The translations under genes were made by a program, and so were the position numbers. The notes beneath the pieces are model-generated. The model searched no databases, was not told the origin of the DNA, and worked only from the letters and a program-made list of their open reading frames with translations. A stretch of 64,000 bases of DNA from Magnetospirillum sulfuroxidans. GTDB lineage: Bacteria > Pseudomonadota > Alphaproteobacteria > Rhodospirillales > Magnetospirillaceae. The stretch is taken from the NCBI RefSeq assembly GCF_018224925.1, contig NZ_JAGTUF010000002.1, positions 124,001 through 188,000 on the forward strand, in the 5' to 3' direction. Shown one piece after another: positions 17,122-26,302 of the stretch (the stretch's first letter is position 1; the number at the start of each line of letters is the position of its first letter).

Positions 17122-18012
17122 ATGGCTCAGATTGGCTTCATCGGCCTGGGCAACATGGGTGGCCCCATGATGCGCAACCTGCTGAAGGCCGGACATAGCG
17201 TCCGCGTCTTCGACCTGTCCGACGCGGCGCGCCAAATGGCCGCCACCGCCGGCGCCCAGGTGGTGGATACCGCATCCGCCACCGCTCAGGACGCCGACGT
17301 GGTGGTATCCATGCTGCCGGCGGGCGAGCACGTCAAGGCCGTCTATCTGGGCAAAGACGGGGTGATGGCCGCCGCCCCCAAGGGCTGCCTGTTCATCGAC
17401 AGCTCGACCATCGACGTCGCCAGCGCCCGCGACGTGGCCGCCGCCGCCGAAGCCAACGGCCAGATGCTGGTCGATGCGCCGGTCTCGGGCGGTGTCGGTG
17501 GGGCCGAAGCCGGCACCCTGACCTTCATGGTCGGCGGCAGCGACGCCGCCTTCACCAAGGCCCTGCCCTTTCTTGAGCTCATGGGCAAGACCATCGTCCA
17601 TGCCGGCGGCGCCGGCACCGGTCAAGCGGCCAAGATCTGCAACAACATGTTGCTGGGCATCTCCATGATCGGCACCTGCGAGGCCTTCGCCTTGGCGGAA
17701 AAGCTGGGCCTGGACGCGCAAAAACTGTTCGACATCTCGTCCAAGTCGTCGGGGCAGAACTGGTCGATGACCACCTATTGCCCGGTGCCCGGCCCGGTGC
17801 CGACTTCGCCCGCCAACCGCGATTATCAGCCCGGTTTCGCCGCCGCCATGATGCTGAAGGATTTAAAGCTGGCGGTCGAAGCCGCCGCCAAGTCAGGCGC
17901 CTCGGTGCCGTTGGGCTCGCAGGCGTCGCAATTGTACGCGCTCTATGCCGGTTCCGGCCATGCCGGCACTGATTTCTCCGGCATCATCAACATGCTGAGG
18001 GGGGACAAATGA
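17122..18012 (+). CDS. mmsB: 3-hydroxyisobutyrate dehydrogenase
   Basis: This 296-residue beta-hydroxyacid dehydrogenase starts with the Rossmann motif GLGNMGGPMMRNLLKAGH, followed by the substrate signature DAPVSGGVGGAEAGTL and the catalytic lysine region GTGQAAKICNNMLLG. It oxidises 3-hydroxyisobutyrate to methylmalonate semialdehyde with NAD. ATG 17122 has AAGGAGA ten bases upstream; the open frame extends far upstream only as an antisense-like shadow of the acyl-CoA dehydrogenase gene. Its stop overlaps the start of the LivG-like gene in ATGA, which links valine breakdown genes to the following transporter operon. Confidence 0.9.
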   Translation: MAQIGFIGLGNMGGPMMRNLLKAGHSVRVFDLSDAARQMAATAGAQVVDTASATAQDADVVVSMLPAGEHVKAVYLGKDGVMAAAPKGCLFIDSSTIDVASARDVAAAAEANGQMLVDAPVSGGVGGAEAGTLTFMVGGSDAAFTKALPFLELMGKTIVHAGGAGTGQAAKICNNMLLGISMIGTCEAFALAEKLGLDAQKLFDISSKSSGQNWSMTTYCPVPGPVPTSPANRDYQPGFAAAMMLKDLKLAVEAAAKSGASVPLGSQASQLYALYAGSGHAGTDFSGIINMLRGDK

Positions 18013-18815
18013 ACAGCCCATCCCCCTTGCTGGAAGTCCGCGACGTCTCGCTGGGCTTCGGCGGCGTCCGCGCCCTGACCGAGGTCAACTTCCACGTCAA
18101 CCAGGGTGAATTGTTCTCGATCATCGGCCCCAACGGCGCCGGCAAGACCTCGATGCTGAACTGCGTCTCCGGCCGTTACAAGCCGACCGCCGGCCGCGTC
18201 TTCTTCGAAGGCCGCGACGTCACCGCGATGACGCCGAACCAGCGCGCCACCATCGGCATCGGCCGGACCTTCCAAAATCTGGCGCTGTTCGGCCACATGA
18301 GCGTGCTCGACAACATCATGGTCGGCCGCCACCACCTGCTGAAGAACAATTTCGCCACCGGCGGGCTGTACTGGCTGGGGGCGCAAAAGGAAGAACTGGC
18401 CCACCGCCGCAAGGTCGAGGACATCATCGACTTCCTGGAAATCACCCATATCCGCAAATCCACCGCCGGCACCCTGTCTTACGGCTTGCGCAAGCGGGTG
18501 GAACTGGCCCGCGCCATGGCGGTCGAACCCAAGATCATCTTGCTGGACGAACCCATGGCCGGCATGAACCTGGAAGAAAAAGAGGACATGGCCCGCTACA
18601 TCGTCGACCTCAACGAAGAATGGGGGATGACGGTGGTGATGATCGAACATGACATGGGCGTGGTCATGGACATTTCGCACCGGGTCATCGTGCTGGAATT
18701 CGGCCGCAAGATCGCCGACGGCCTGCCCGACGACATCATGAGCAACGAACGCGTCAAAGTCGCTTATCTCGGCGTCGAGGATGACGACGACAAAGCCGCC
18801 GAAGCCGTGGCCTGA
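18009..18815 (+). CDS. Branched-chain-type ABC transporter ATP-binding protein (LivG-like)
   Basis: This 268-residue ATPase has Walker A GPNGAGKTS (40-48), signature LSYGLRKRVELARAM, Walker B IILLDEPMAG and the LivG-type C-terminal segment (VVMDISHRVIVLEFGRKIADG). The signature reads LSYGLRK rather than LSGGQQ, as in many LivG proteins of aromatic or fatty acid operons. It is the first gene of a complete HAAT-family importer whose other parts follow at 20775-24939. The start overlaps the mmsB stop. The substrate is probably an organic acid rather than an amino acid, given two CoA ligases in the same run. Confidence 0.87.
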   Translation: MNSPSPLLEVRDVSLGFGGVRALTEVNFHVNQGELFSIIGPNGAGKTSMLNCVSGRYKPTAGRVFFEGRDVTAMTPNQRATIGIGRTFQNLALFGHMSVLDNIMVGRHHLLKNNFATGGLYWLGAQKEELAHRRKVEDIIDFLEITHIRKSTAGTLSYGLRKRVELARAMAVEPKIILLDEPMAGMNLEEKEDMARYIVDLNEEWGMTVVMIEHDMGVVMDISHRVIVLEFGRKIADGLPDDIMSNERVKVAYLGVEDDDDKAAEAVA

Positions 18816-18828
18816 CAGGGGAATGACG

Positions 18829-20763
18829 ATGAGCCACGACTATAACGACGTCAGTCAATTCGACACCTTTCCCAAGCTGTTGATGGAAAACGCCCGCCGT
18901 TGGCCGAAAGATATCGCCATGCGGGAAAAGGAATTCGGCATCTGGAATCTGTTCACCTGGACCGATTACCTGGACCAAGTTCGCCGTCTGGCCCAGGGCC
19001 TGGCCGCCATCGGCGTGCAGCGCGGCGACGTTGTCGCCCTTTTGGGCAAGAACCGGCCCCAATGGCTGTGGGGCGAGTTGGCCGCCCATTCGGTCGGCGC
19101 CCTGTCCATGGGCGTCTATCAGGATTCCATGAATGCCGAAGTCGCTTATCTGCTGAACTACACCTCCGCCTCGGTCGTGCTGGCCGAAGACGAGGAACAA
19201 GTCGACAAGCTGCTGGAAATCGCCGCCGAAGTTCCGTCCTTACGCCACATCGTCTATTTCGATCCGCGCGGCATGCGCAAATATGCCGATGACAAGCTGA
19301 TCTTCGCCGACGATTTGCGGGCCATGGGCGACGATCTGGCGGCCAAGGACCCCAACCGCTTCGCCAATGACGTCGCCGCCGGCAAGGGCGACGATGTCTC
19401 GGTGCTGGTGACCACCTCGGGCACCACCTCGAACCCCAAGCTGGCCATGCTGCAATCGGGGCCGTTCCTGCGCCATTGCACCGCCTATTTGCGCGCCGAT
19501 GAAAAAAGCGCCGGCCAGAATTATGTCTCCATGCTGCCGCTGCCATGGATCATGGAACAGATCTACGCCGTCGGGCAGCCGCTGATTTGTCGCAACATCG
19601 TCAACTTCGTCGAGGAACCCGAGACGCAGATGCCCGACATGCGCGAAATCGGTCCGCATTTCGTCTTGCTGGCGCCGCGGACCTGGGAAGCCATCGCCGC
19701 CGAGGTTCGCTCGCGCATGATGGATTCGACCCCGCTCAAGCGCAAACTGTTCGATCTGGGCATGAAGCTGGGGATGCGGGCGCTAGACCAGGGCAAGCGT
19801 TCGTGGCTGGCCGATATGATTTTGTTCAAGGCGCTGCGCGACCGTATCGGCTTTTCCTATCTGCAATCGGCGGCGACCGGTGGCGCCGCCCTGGGGCCGG
19901 ATACCTTCCGCTTCTTCCTGGCCATGGGCGTGCCGCTGCGTCAGATTTACGGCCAGACCGAACTGGCCGGCGCCTACACCGTCCATCGCGGCAACGACAT
20001 TGATTTCGACAGCGTCGGCATTCCCTTCGATGACGCGCAATTGCGTATCGACAATCCCGACCATAACGGCGTCGGTGAAATCGTCGCCCACACCGACGGC
20101 ATGTTCACCGGCTATTACAAGAACCCGGAAGCGTCCAAGGTCGATATCGTCGATGGCAATTGGCTCAAGACCGGCGATGCCGGTTACATCAAGCCGGAAA
20201 ACGGTCACCTGGTGGTCATCGACCGCATCAAGGATCTGGCCACCACCTCGAACGGCGTGCGCTTCTCGCCCCAGTTCATCGAGAACAAGCTGAAATTCTC
20301 GCCCTTCATCGCCGAGGCGGTGATCTTGGGCGCGGACAAGCCCTATCTTTCGGCCTTGGTCTGCATCCGCTATTCCATCGTCTCGAAATGGGCCGAGCAA
20401 AAAGGCATCGCCTTCACCAACTACACCAACCTGTCTGGCCTCGAGCAGGTCTACGCCTTGCTCAAATCCGAGGTGGAGAAGGTCAACGCCACCCTGCCCG
20501 AGCCGCAGCGCATCCGTAAATTCCTGTTGCTGTACAAGGAATTGGATGCCGATGACGGCGAACTGACCCGCACCCGCAAGGTGCGCCGTGGCGTCATCAA
20601 CGAAAAATACGGCGACATCATCGATTCCATGTACGCCGACCGCCCGATGGTGCCGGTGGACGCGGTGATCACCTTCCAGGACGGTTCGACCACTCGGGTC
20701 AAGACCGAACTGAAAGTCATCACCTTGCTGCCGCCCCCCACCGTCGCGCAAGCGGCCGAATAG
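18829..20763 (+). CDS. Long-chain-type acyl-CoA synthetase (AMP-forming) inside the transporter operon
   Basis: This 644-residue ANL ligase resembles FAA1-type synthetases: the nucleotide loop TSGTTSNPKLAM departs from the usual SGTTGxPKG by Ser and Leu, the adenine motif is QIYGQTELAGAY, and the hinge region is WLKTGDAGYIKPENGHLVVI followed by DRIKDLATTSNGVRFSPQFIE. It would activate a carboxylic acid to its CoA thioester. ATG 18829 is chosen because AGGGGA lies six bases upstream. Placement between the LivG and LivH genes suggests the imported acid is activated on entry. Substrate chain length cannot be told. Confidence 0.85.
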   Translation: MSHDYNDVSQFDTFPKLLMENARRWPKDIAMREKEFGIWNLFTWTDYLDQVRRLAQGLAAIGVQRGDVVALLGKNRPQWLWGELAAHSVGALSMGVYQDSMNAEVAYLLNYTSASVVLAEDEEQVDKLLEIAAEVPSLRHIVYFDPRGMRKYADDKLIFADDLRAMGDDLAAKDPNRFANDVAAGKGDDVSVLVTTSGTTSNPKLAMLQSGPFLRHCTAYLRADEKSAGQNYVSMLPLPWIMEQIYAVGQPLICRNIVNFVEEPETQMPDMREIGPHFVLLAPRTWEAIAAEVRSRMMDSTPLKRKLFDLGMKLGMRALDQGKRSWLADMILFKALRDRIGFSYLQSAATGGAALGPDTFRFFLAMGVPLRQIYGQTELAGAYTVHRGNDIDFDSVGIPFDDAQLRIDNPDHNGVGEIVAHTDGMFTGYYKNPEASKVDIVDGNWLKTGDAGYIKPENGHLVVIDRIKDLATTSNGVRFSPQFIENKLKFSPFIAEAVILGADKPYLSALVCIRYSIVSKWAEQKGIAFTNYTNLSGLEQVYALLKSEVEKVNATLPEPQRIRKFLLLYKELDADDGELTRTRKVRRGVINEKYGDIIDSMYADRPMVPVDAVITFQDGSTTRVKTELKVITLLPPPTVAQAAE

Positions 20764-20774
20764 GAGACGCCCCC

Positions 20775-21668
20775 ATGTCCGGCAATCTTCTGACTCAATT
20801 GCTGTTGAACGGCCTTATCGTCGGCACGCTGTACGGTGTCGTCGCCATGTGCTTCGTGCTGATCTACAAATCCACCCAGGTGGTCAATTTCGCCCAAGGC
20901 GAATTTCTGCTGATCGGCGCCTGGACCTGCTGGTGGCTGGTGGTCGAAGCCGGCCTGCCGTTCTGGTTCTCGTTCCCCCTGACCTTCGTCTTCATGATGG
21001 TGTTCGGCATCGCCCTGCAAATGGTGGTGCTGCGACCGCTGATCGGCGAGCCGATCATCTCGGTCATCATGGTCACCATCGGCATGTCGTTGTTCTTCCA
21101 GTCGATCACCAAGTGGATTTTCGGCGCCGACGTCCAGCCCTTCCCCGAAATCTTCCCGGTCAAGGCGGTGGATGTGTTCGGCCTGCAAGTGCAGCCGGCC
21201 TATCTGATGAGCTTGGTGGTATCGGTCCTGGTGATGATCGGCTTCGCCTGGTTCTTCAAGTATTCCCGCATGGGTCTGGCCATGCGGGCCACCGCCTTCA
21301 ACCAACAAGTGGCGCAATCCCTGGGCATTTCGGTCAAGAACGTGTTCGCCATGGCCTGGGCCATCTCGGCCATGGTCTCGGCCCTGGCCGGCGTCGTCGT
21401 CGGCATGGTCAACGGCGTGTCCGGGGCGCTGTCGTTCTTCGGCATCAAGGTGTTCCCGGCGGTGATCGTCGGCGGCCTCGACTCGATCATCGGCGCCATC
21501 GTCGGCGGTCTGATCATCGGCTTGTTGGAAAATTTCGCTGAATATGTCGATGGCCAATGGCTGCATCTCGGCAATCTGTACACCGTGGCGCCGTTCTATG
21601 TGCTGATCATCATCTTGATGATCAAACCCTACGGCCTGTTCGGCACTCACAAGATCGAAAGGGTCTAG
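20775..21668 (+). CDS. ABC transporter permease, LivH-like
   Basis: This 297-residue membrane protein has about eight hydrophobic helices and the LivH hallmarks: LLNGLIVGTLYGVVAMCFVLIYKST near the N-terminus, VNFAQGEFLLIGA, and the cytoplasmic coupling loop MGLAMRATAFNQQVAQSLG. It forms half of the import channel together with the LivM-like protein encoded 5 bp downstream. The start follows a GGAG (20763-20766) with a spacing of eight bases. Confidence 0.9.
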   Translation: MSGNLLTQLLLNGLIVGTLYGVVAMCFVLIYKSTQVVNFAQGEFLLIGAWTCWWLVVEAGLPFWFSFPLTFVFMMVFGIALQMVVLRPLIGEPIISVIMVTIGMSLFFQSITKWIFGADVQPFPEIFPVKAVDVFGLQVQPAYLMSLVVSVLVMIGFAWFFKYSRMGLAMRATAFNQQVAQSLGISVKNVFAMAWAISAMVSALAGVVVGMVNGVSGALSFFGIKVFPAVIVGGLDSIIGAIVGGLIIGLLENFAEYVDGQWLHLGNLYTVAPFYVLIIILMIKPYGLFGTHKIERV

Positions 21669-21672
21669 GCCG

Positions 21673-22746
21673 ATGATCTCCTCCAGCCTGATCCCCTGCG
21701 GACAGTTCAAGACCAGCTATGCCAAGGACACCACCATTTTCGACACCCCGGTGATGCGGGCGTGGGCGGTGGGCGCCGTCTTGCTGCTGATCGCCACCCC
21801 CATGCTGGTCAACAATTACTATCTCAGCTTGTTGATCCAGATCGGTTTCATGGGCATCGCCGCCCTGGGGCTGAACATCCTGGTCGGCTATACCGGGCAA
21901 ATCTCGTTGGGCCATGCCGGCTTTTTCGGCTTCGGCGCCTTTGCCTCGGCCTGGCTGAACAACAAATTCGGCGTGCCGGTGATGCTGGCCATTCCGCTGG
22001 CGGCGGCGATGACCACCGTGCTTGGCTTGCTGTTCGGCATCCCGGCCGGACGTTTGAAGGGCCTGTATCTGGCCATCGCCACCTTCGCCTCGCAATTCAT
22101 CTTGGAAGATTTCTTCGCCCGCGCCGATTGGTTCTCGGGTGGTTCCAGCGGCGCCGCCGCCGCGCCGGTCAATCTGTTCGGCTATGAATTGTCCGGCGAC
22201 AAGGGCTTCTTTTACGTGGTCCTGTTCTGGGTGGTGGTGATGTTCCTGATCGGCAGCAACCTGCTGCGCACCCGAGACGGCCGCGCCTTTATCGCCGTGC
22301 GCGACCATTACCTGTCGGCCGAGGTCATGGGCATCAACCTGACCAAGTACCGCATCTTGTCGTTCGGCCTGTCATCGTTTTACGCCGGCCTGGGCGGCGC
22401 CCTTTACGGCCATTACCTGGGCTTCGTCTCGGCCGAGGGCTTCACCATCCTGATGTCCATCGAATTCCTTGGCATGATCATCATCGGCGGCCTGGGATCG
22501 GTTGCCGGCACCTTGATGGGCACCACCTTCATGGTGTTGCTGCCGGAAGTGATGGCCGGCAGCGTCTCGATCACCAAAAGCCTGATCGGGGGCGATGTCG
22601 GCTGGCTGACCGAAGGTCTGGCCTATATCAAGCAGGCTTCCATCGGCCTTGCCATCATCTTGTTCCTGATCTTCGAGCCGGACGGATTGGTCCATCGCTG
22701 GCGCCTGATCCGTTCCTACTGGAAGCTTTATCCGTTCTCTTACTAA
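21673..22746 (+). CDS. ABC transporter permease, LivM-like
   Basis: This 357-residue permease has about nine to ten hydrophobic helices. The LivM signature LGLNILVGYTGQISLGHAGF is present, as is the coupling loop GRAFIAVRDHYLSAEVMGIN. It has a short N-terminal hydrophilic lead of about 30 residues. It pairs with the LivH-like permease. The next gene, for the binding protein, follows after 61 bp with GGGAGGAA before its start. Confidence 0.9.
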   Translation: MISSSLIPCGQFKTSYAKDTTIFDTPVMRAWAVGAVLLLIATPMLVNNYYLSLLIQIGFMGIAALGLNILVGYTGQISLGHAGFFGFGAFASAWLNNKFGVPVMLAIPLAAAMTTVLGLLFGIPAGRLKGLYLAIATFASQFILEDFFARADWFSGGSSGAAAAPVNLFGYELSGDKGFFYVVLFWVVVMFLIGSNLLRTRDGRAFIAVRDHYLSAEVMGINLTKYRILSFGLSSFYAGLGGALYGHYLGFVSAEGFTILMSIEFLGMIIIGGLGSVAGTLMGTTFMVLLPEVMAGSVSITKSLIGGDVGWLTEGLAYIKQASIGLAIILFLIFEPDGLVHRWRLIRSYWKLYPFSY

Positions 22747-22807
22747 GCCAATAACGAGGCCCCCAAGGGTCCGCTTCAATCCAAAAACACATTGGGAGGA
22801 AATACGA

Positions 22808-24040
22808 ATGCGCAAACTTCTTCTGGCCAGTGCCGCTTTGACCCTGGTCACCGTCCAGGCCGCTCAGGCCGAGGACATTTTCGTTGGTCATCTGGCCGAT
22901 CTCACCGGCGCCACCGCTTCGGTGTCCAAGCCGTTCGCCGCCGGCGTCGCCGACGCCATGACCTACATCAACGCCCATGGCGGCGTCGGTGGCTCCAAGA
23001 TCAATTTCGAGACCGTCGACTATTCCTATCAGGTGCCGCGCGCCATGGCGCAGTACAAGAAATGGACGTCGGAAACCAAGATGGCGGCCATCCAGGGTTG
23101 GGGCACCGGCGACACCGAAGCGTTGTCGTCCACCGTCGCCAAGGATGAGATCCCCTATTTCTCCGCCTCTTATTCCGGCCACCTGACCGACCCCATGGGC
23201 AAGACCTCGGCCAAGCCGGCGCCTTATAACTTCTTCTATGGTCCCAGCTACACCGACGGCTGTCGCGGTCTGGTCGATTGGGCCGCCGCCGATTGGAAGA
23301 AGAAGGGCGGCAAGGGCCAGCCGAAATTCGTCCATATGGGCGACAATCACCCCTATCCAAACGCTCCCAAGGATGCTTGCGGCGCTTTTGCCAAGGAAAA
23401 GGGCTTCGAAATCCTCAACCCGATCCAATATTCGCTCAAGCCGGGCGATTTCAAGGCCCAGTGTCTGTCCTTGAAGGAATCGGGCGCGGATTACGCTTAT
23501 CTGGCCAACACCGCCGGCTCGACCATCTCGTTGCTCAAAAGCTGCGAAACGGTCGGCACCAAGGCCCAGTTCATGGGCAATATCTGGGGCATGGACGAAG
23601 CCGGTCTGAAGGCTTCGGGCGAAGCCGCCAACGGCATGGTCTGGGTTGTCGCCGCCGCCACCTGGCACGACAATACGCCGGGCATGGCCTTGGTGCGTGA
23701 AATCTCCAAGGTCTCCGATCCTTCCGGCAAGGAAGACCGTCCGGTGCATTACATGCGCGGCGTCTGCTCGGCCTATTACATGAAGGAAGCCATGGACATC
23801 GCCGCCACCATGCCCGGCGGCGTCACCGGCCCCAACATCAAGGCCTCCATGTACAAAAAGGCCAATTGGGTTCCCGCCGGTCTGGAAGGCGTCTGCCTGC
23901 CGTCGTCGTGGAAGGCCGACGACCATCGCGGCAGCACCCAGGTGATGGTCTATCAGGCCGATGTGAAGGGCGATTCCATCTCCATGCACAAGGTCCACAG
24001 CGTCGAGCTGCCCCGCCGCCCCGAGTGGCTGGGCTGGTAA
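22808..24040 (+). CDS. Periplasmic substrate-binding protein, LivK-like (Peripla_BP_6)
   Basis: This 410-residue exported protein begins with a clear signal peptide (MRKLLLASAALTLVTVQAAQA, cut before EDIFVGH). The mature part is a two-lobed type I binding protein: GHLADLTGATASV, then AWGTG-like lobes and an insertion with several cysteines (TDGCRG, KDACGAF, AQCLSL). It delivers the substrate to LivHM. The sequence is closer to binding proteins in aromatic and carboxylic-acid operons than to leucine-binding LivK. A strong terminator follows directly, which would raise its expression over the downstream ATPase gene. Confidence 0.87.
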   Translation: MRKLLLASAALTLVTVQAAQAEDIFVGHLADLTGATASVSKPFAAGVADAMTYINAHGGVGGSKINFETVDYSYQVPRAMAQYKKWTSETKMAAIQGWGTGDTEALSSTVAKDEIPYFSASYSGHLTDPMGKTSAKPAPYNFFYGPSYTDGCRGLVDWAAADWKKKGGKGQPKFVHMGDNHPYPNAPKDACGAFAKEKGFEILNPIQYSLKPGDFKAQCLSLKESGADYAYLANTAGSTISLLKSCETVGTKAQFMGNIWGMDEAGLKASGEAANGMVWVVAAATWHDNTPGMALVREISKVSDPSGKEDRPVHYMRGVCSAYYMKEAMDIAATMPGGVTGPNIKASMYKKANWVPAGLEGVCLPSSWKADDHRGSTQVMVYQADVKGDSISMHKVHSVELPRRPEWLGW

Positions 24041-24055
24041 TCAGCACGTGAAACC

Positions 24056-24087
24056 GGGTGGTCCGGTCCCGCCGGACCACCCTTTTT
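24056..24087 (+). terminator. Intrinsic terminator between binding-protein and LivF genes
   Basis: Perfect 11-bp arms GGGTGGTCCGG (24056-24066) and CCGGACCACCC (24072-24082) with a five-base loop are followed by TTTTT. It stands 16 bp after the stop of the binding-protein gene and 28 bp before the LivF start, so it probably acts as a partial terminator or 3' stabiliser within the operon. Confidence 0.85.
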
Positions 24088-24114
24088 ACCCTTTGCCTTG
24101 AAGGTAGTCCGATC

Positions 24115-24939
24115 ATGGCCGAACCCGCCTTGAAGCTCGCCCCGGAAGAGCCGTTGCTGTCCGTCAATAACATCGAAGTCGTCTATGACGACGTCATCTT
24201 GGTGCTGCGCGGTGTCAGCCTGGAAGTGCCCAAGGGCAAGGTGGTCACCCTGCTTGGCCCCAACGGCGCCGGCAAATCGACCACGCTGAAAGCCATTTCC
24301 GGCCTGCTGGCCACCGAAGACGGCGAAGTCACCCGCGGTTCCATCACCTTCGAGGGCGAGGAAATCGCCAACAAGAACCCGGAAGACATCGTTCGTCGCG
24401 GCATCTTCCAGGTGATGGAAGGCCGCCGCATCGTCGAGGACATGACCTGCCTGGAAAACCTGCGCCTGGGCGCCTTTACCCGCCGCGACGGCGGGGCGGC
24501 CATCCGCAACGATATCGACATGGTCTACAATTATTTCCCCCGCCTGAAGGAACGCACCGGCATGGCCGGTTACCTGTCGGGCGGCGAACAGCAGATGCTG
24601 GCCATCGGTCGCGCCCTGATGGCGCGCCCCAAGATGATCTTGCTGGACGAGCCGTCCATGGGCCTGTCGCCGCTGTTGGTCAAGGAAGTGTTCGGCATCA
24701 TCGAACAGCTTTGCCATGACCTGGGCATCACCATCTTGCTGGTCGAACAAAACGCCCGCATGGCCCTGAAAGTCGCCGATTTCGGCTACATCATGGAATC
24801 GGGCAAGATCATGCTTGATGGCGCCAAGGAAGACCTGATCAACAACGAAGACGTCAAAGAGTTCTATCTGGGCGGCGACAAGGAACGGAAATCGTTCAAG
24901 AACCTGAAATCCTACAAGCGCCGTAAGCGCTGGCTGTAA
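24115..24939 (+). CDS. Branched-chain-type ABC transporter ATP-binding protein (LivF-like)
   Basis: This 274-residue ATPase has Walker A GPNGAGKST (48-56), signature YLSGGEQQMLAIGRALM, Walker B MILLDEPSMGLSP and the LivF-type LLVEQNARMAL. It completes the importer. ATG 24115 (MAEPALKLAPEEP) is favoured; an earlier in-frame codon at 24058 lies inside the terminator hairpin. A basic tail rich in Lys and Arg (about 255-274) is present. REP-like hairpins separate it from the next gene. Confidence 0.88.
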   Translation: MAEPALKLAPEEPLLSVNNIEVVYDDVILVLRGVSLEVPKGKVVTLLGPNGAGKSTTLKAISGLLATEDGEVTRGSITFEGEEIANKNPEDIVRRGIFQVMEGRRIVEDMTCLENLRLGAFTRRDGGAAIRNDIDMVYNYFPRLKERTGMAGYLSGGEQQMLAIGRALMARPKMILLDEPSMGLSPLLVKEVFGIIEQLCHDLGITILLVEQNARMALKVADFGYIMESGKIMLDGAKEDLINNEDVKEFYLGGDKERKSFKNLKSYKRRKRWL

Positions 24940-24952
24940 CCCCCCTCTTCAC

Positions 24953-25027
24953 GCCCGCGCCAGCGGGCATCTTGGGGTTGCGGAAACAATATTGGGGCAC
25001 CTTCAGGACTCCCGCCCAGGCGGGAGT
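24953..25027. repeat. Two REP-like hairpins after LivF gene
   Basis: GCCCGC(gcca)GCGGGC at 24953-24968 and ACTCCCGCC(ca)GGCGGGAGT at 25008-25027 form two compact palindromes 39 bp apart in an otherwise empty 109-bp gap. The second has the form widely seen as dispersed extragenic palindromes of proteobacteria (TCCCGCC...GGCGGGA followed by GTGACGG). They may stabilise the 3' end of the transporter mRNA or reduce read-through. Confidence 0.55.
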
Positions 25028-25048
25028 GACGGAGCGAAAGAAAACCAG

Positions 25049-26278
25049 ATGAACGAATTCTACGATGCCAGCGAAACCCGTTCGACCGATGCGCGCGAAG
25101 CGGCCTTGTTCGCCGCGCTGCCCGGCCAGATCGCCCACGCCAAGGCCAAGGCCACCTATTTCGCCACCGTGCTGGCCGATGTGAACCCGGCCGACATCGC
25201 CGACCGCGCCGCCTTGGCCCGTCTGCCGGTGACCCGCAAATCCGATCTGATCGACCTGCAACAAGCCGCTCCCCCGTTCGGGGGATTGACCGCCACCGAC
25301 AAATCCAAGCTGTTCCGCGTTTTCGCCTCGCCCGGTCCGATCTATGACCCGGAAGGCGGCGGCACGGATTGGTGGCGCATCGGCCGCGCCCTGTGGGCCG
25401 CCGGTTTCCGCCCCGGCGAGCTGATGCACAATTGCTTTTCCTATCACTTCACCCCCGGCGGCATCATGTTTGAAACCGCCGCCCATGCCATCGGTTGCCC
25501 GGTGTTTCCGGCTGGTGTCGGCAACACCGAACAACAGGCCCGCGCGGTGGCCGATCTGCGTCCCGCCGGCTATTCTGGCACCCCGTCCTTCCTCAAGATC
25601 ATTTTGGAAAAGGCGGTCGAGATGGGGCTGGATCATTCGTCGCTGACCAAGGCCTGCGTCTCGGGCGAGGCCTTGCTGCCGCCGCTGCGGCAATCCTTGA
25701 ACGATCTTGGCGTCGATGTGGTGCAAGCCTATGCCACCGCCGATCTGGGCCTGATCGCCTATGAGAGCAAGGCCAAGGAAGGCTTGGTCGTCGATGAGGG
25801 CATCATCGTCGAAATCGTCCGCCCCGGCACCAACGACCCCGTCGTCGCCGGCGAAGTGGGCGAAGTGGTGGTGACCAGCTTCAATCCCGATTACCCGCTG
25901 ATCCGCTTTGGCACCGGCGATCTGTCGGCGGTCCTGGCCGGTCACAGCCCGTGCGGCCGCACCAATATGCGCCTCAAGGGGTGGATGGGCCGGGCCGATC
26001 AGACCACCAAGATCAAGGGCATGTTCGTCCATCCGCGCCAGATCAACGACGTCGCCAAGCGCTTTGACGTCATCGCCCGCGCCAAGCTGGTGGTGGAAAA
26101 GGATGGCGACGCCGACCGCATGACCCTGCATGTCGAAAGCGCCGATCACAGCGAGTCCCTGGCCGCCAGCATCCGCGACACCATGCAATCGGTGTGCAAG
26201 CTGAAAGGCAACGTCGCTTTCCACGCCCCCGGCGCCTTGCCCAATGACGGCAAGGTCATCGAAGACAAGCGCAGCTAA
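25049..26278 (+). CDS. Phenylacetate-CoA ligase family protein (PaaK-like)
   Basis: This 409-residue ANL-type ligase belongs to the PaaK family: the substrate loop YSGTPSFLKIILEKA, the AYATADLGLIAYE segment and the C-terminal GRADQTTKIKGMFVHP are present. PaaK-family enzymes activate phenylacetate or other aryl and short acids to CoA thioesters. At 409 residues it is slightly shorter than PaaK (about 430). ATG 25049 is used; the frame is open 19 codons further into the REP-like hairpin. This is the second CoA ligase in the run, so there may be two substrates or an alternate side chain. Confidence 0.82.
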   Translation: MNEFYDASETRSTDAREAALFAALPGQIAHAKAKATYFATVLADVNPADIADRAALARLPVTRKSDLIDLQQAAPPFGGLTATDKSKLFRVFASPGPIYDPEGGGTDWWRIGRALWAAGFRPGELMHNCFSYHFTPGGIMFETAAHAIGCPVFPAGVGNTEQQARAVADLRPAGYSGTPSFLKIILEKAVEMGLDHSSLTKACVSGEALLPPLRQSLNDLGVDVVQAYATADLGLIAYESKAKEGLVVDEGIIVEIVRPGTNDPVVAGEVGEVVVTSFNPDYPLIRFGTGDLSAVLAGHSPCGRTNMRLKGWMGRADQTTKIKGMFVHPRQINDVAKRFDVIARAKLVVEKDGDADRMTLHVESADHSESLAASIRDTMQSVCKLKGNVAFHAPGALPNDGKVIEDKRS

Positions 26279-26302
26279 CCAAGAAACAAGGACAGACATC
26301 CC

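Noticed and set aside
24992-25048. Extended N-terminus of the PaaK-like ligase
   Set aside because: The extra 19 codons read through the REP-like hairpin and lack family similarity; ATG 25049 is adequate.
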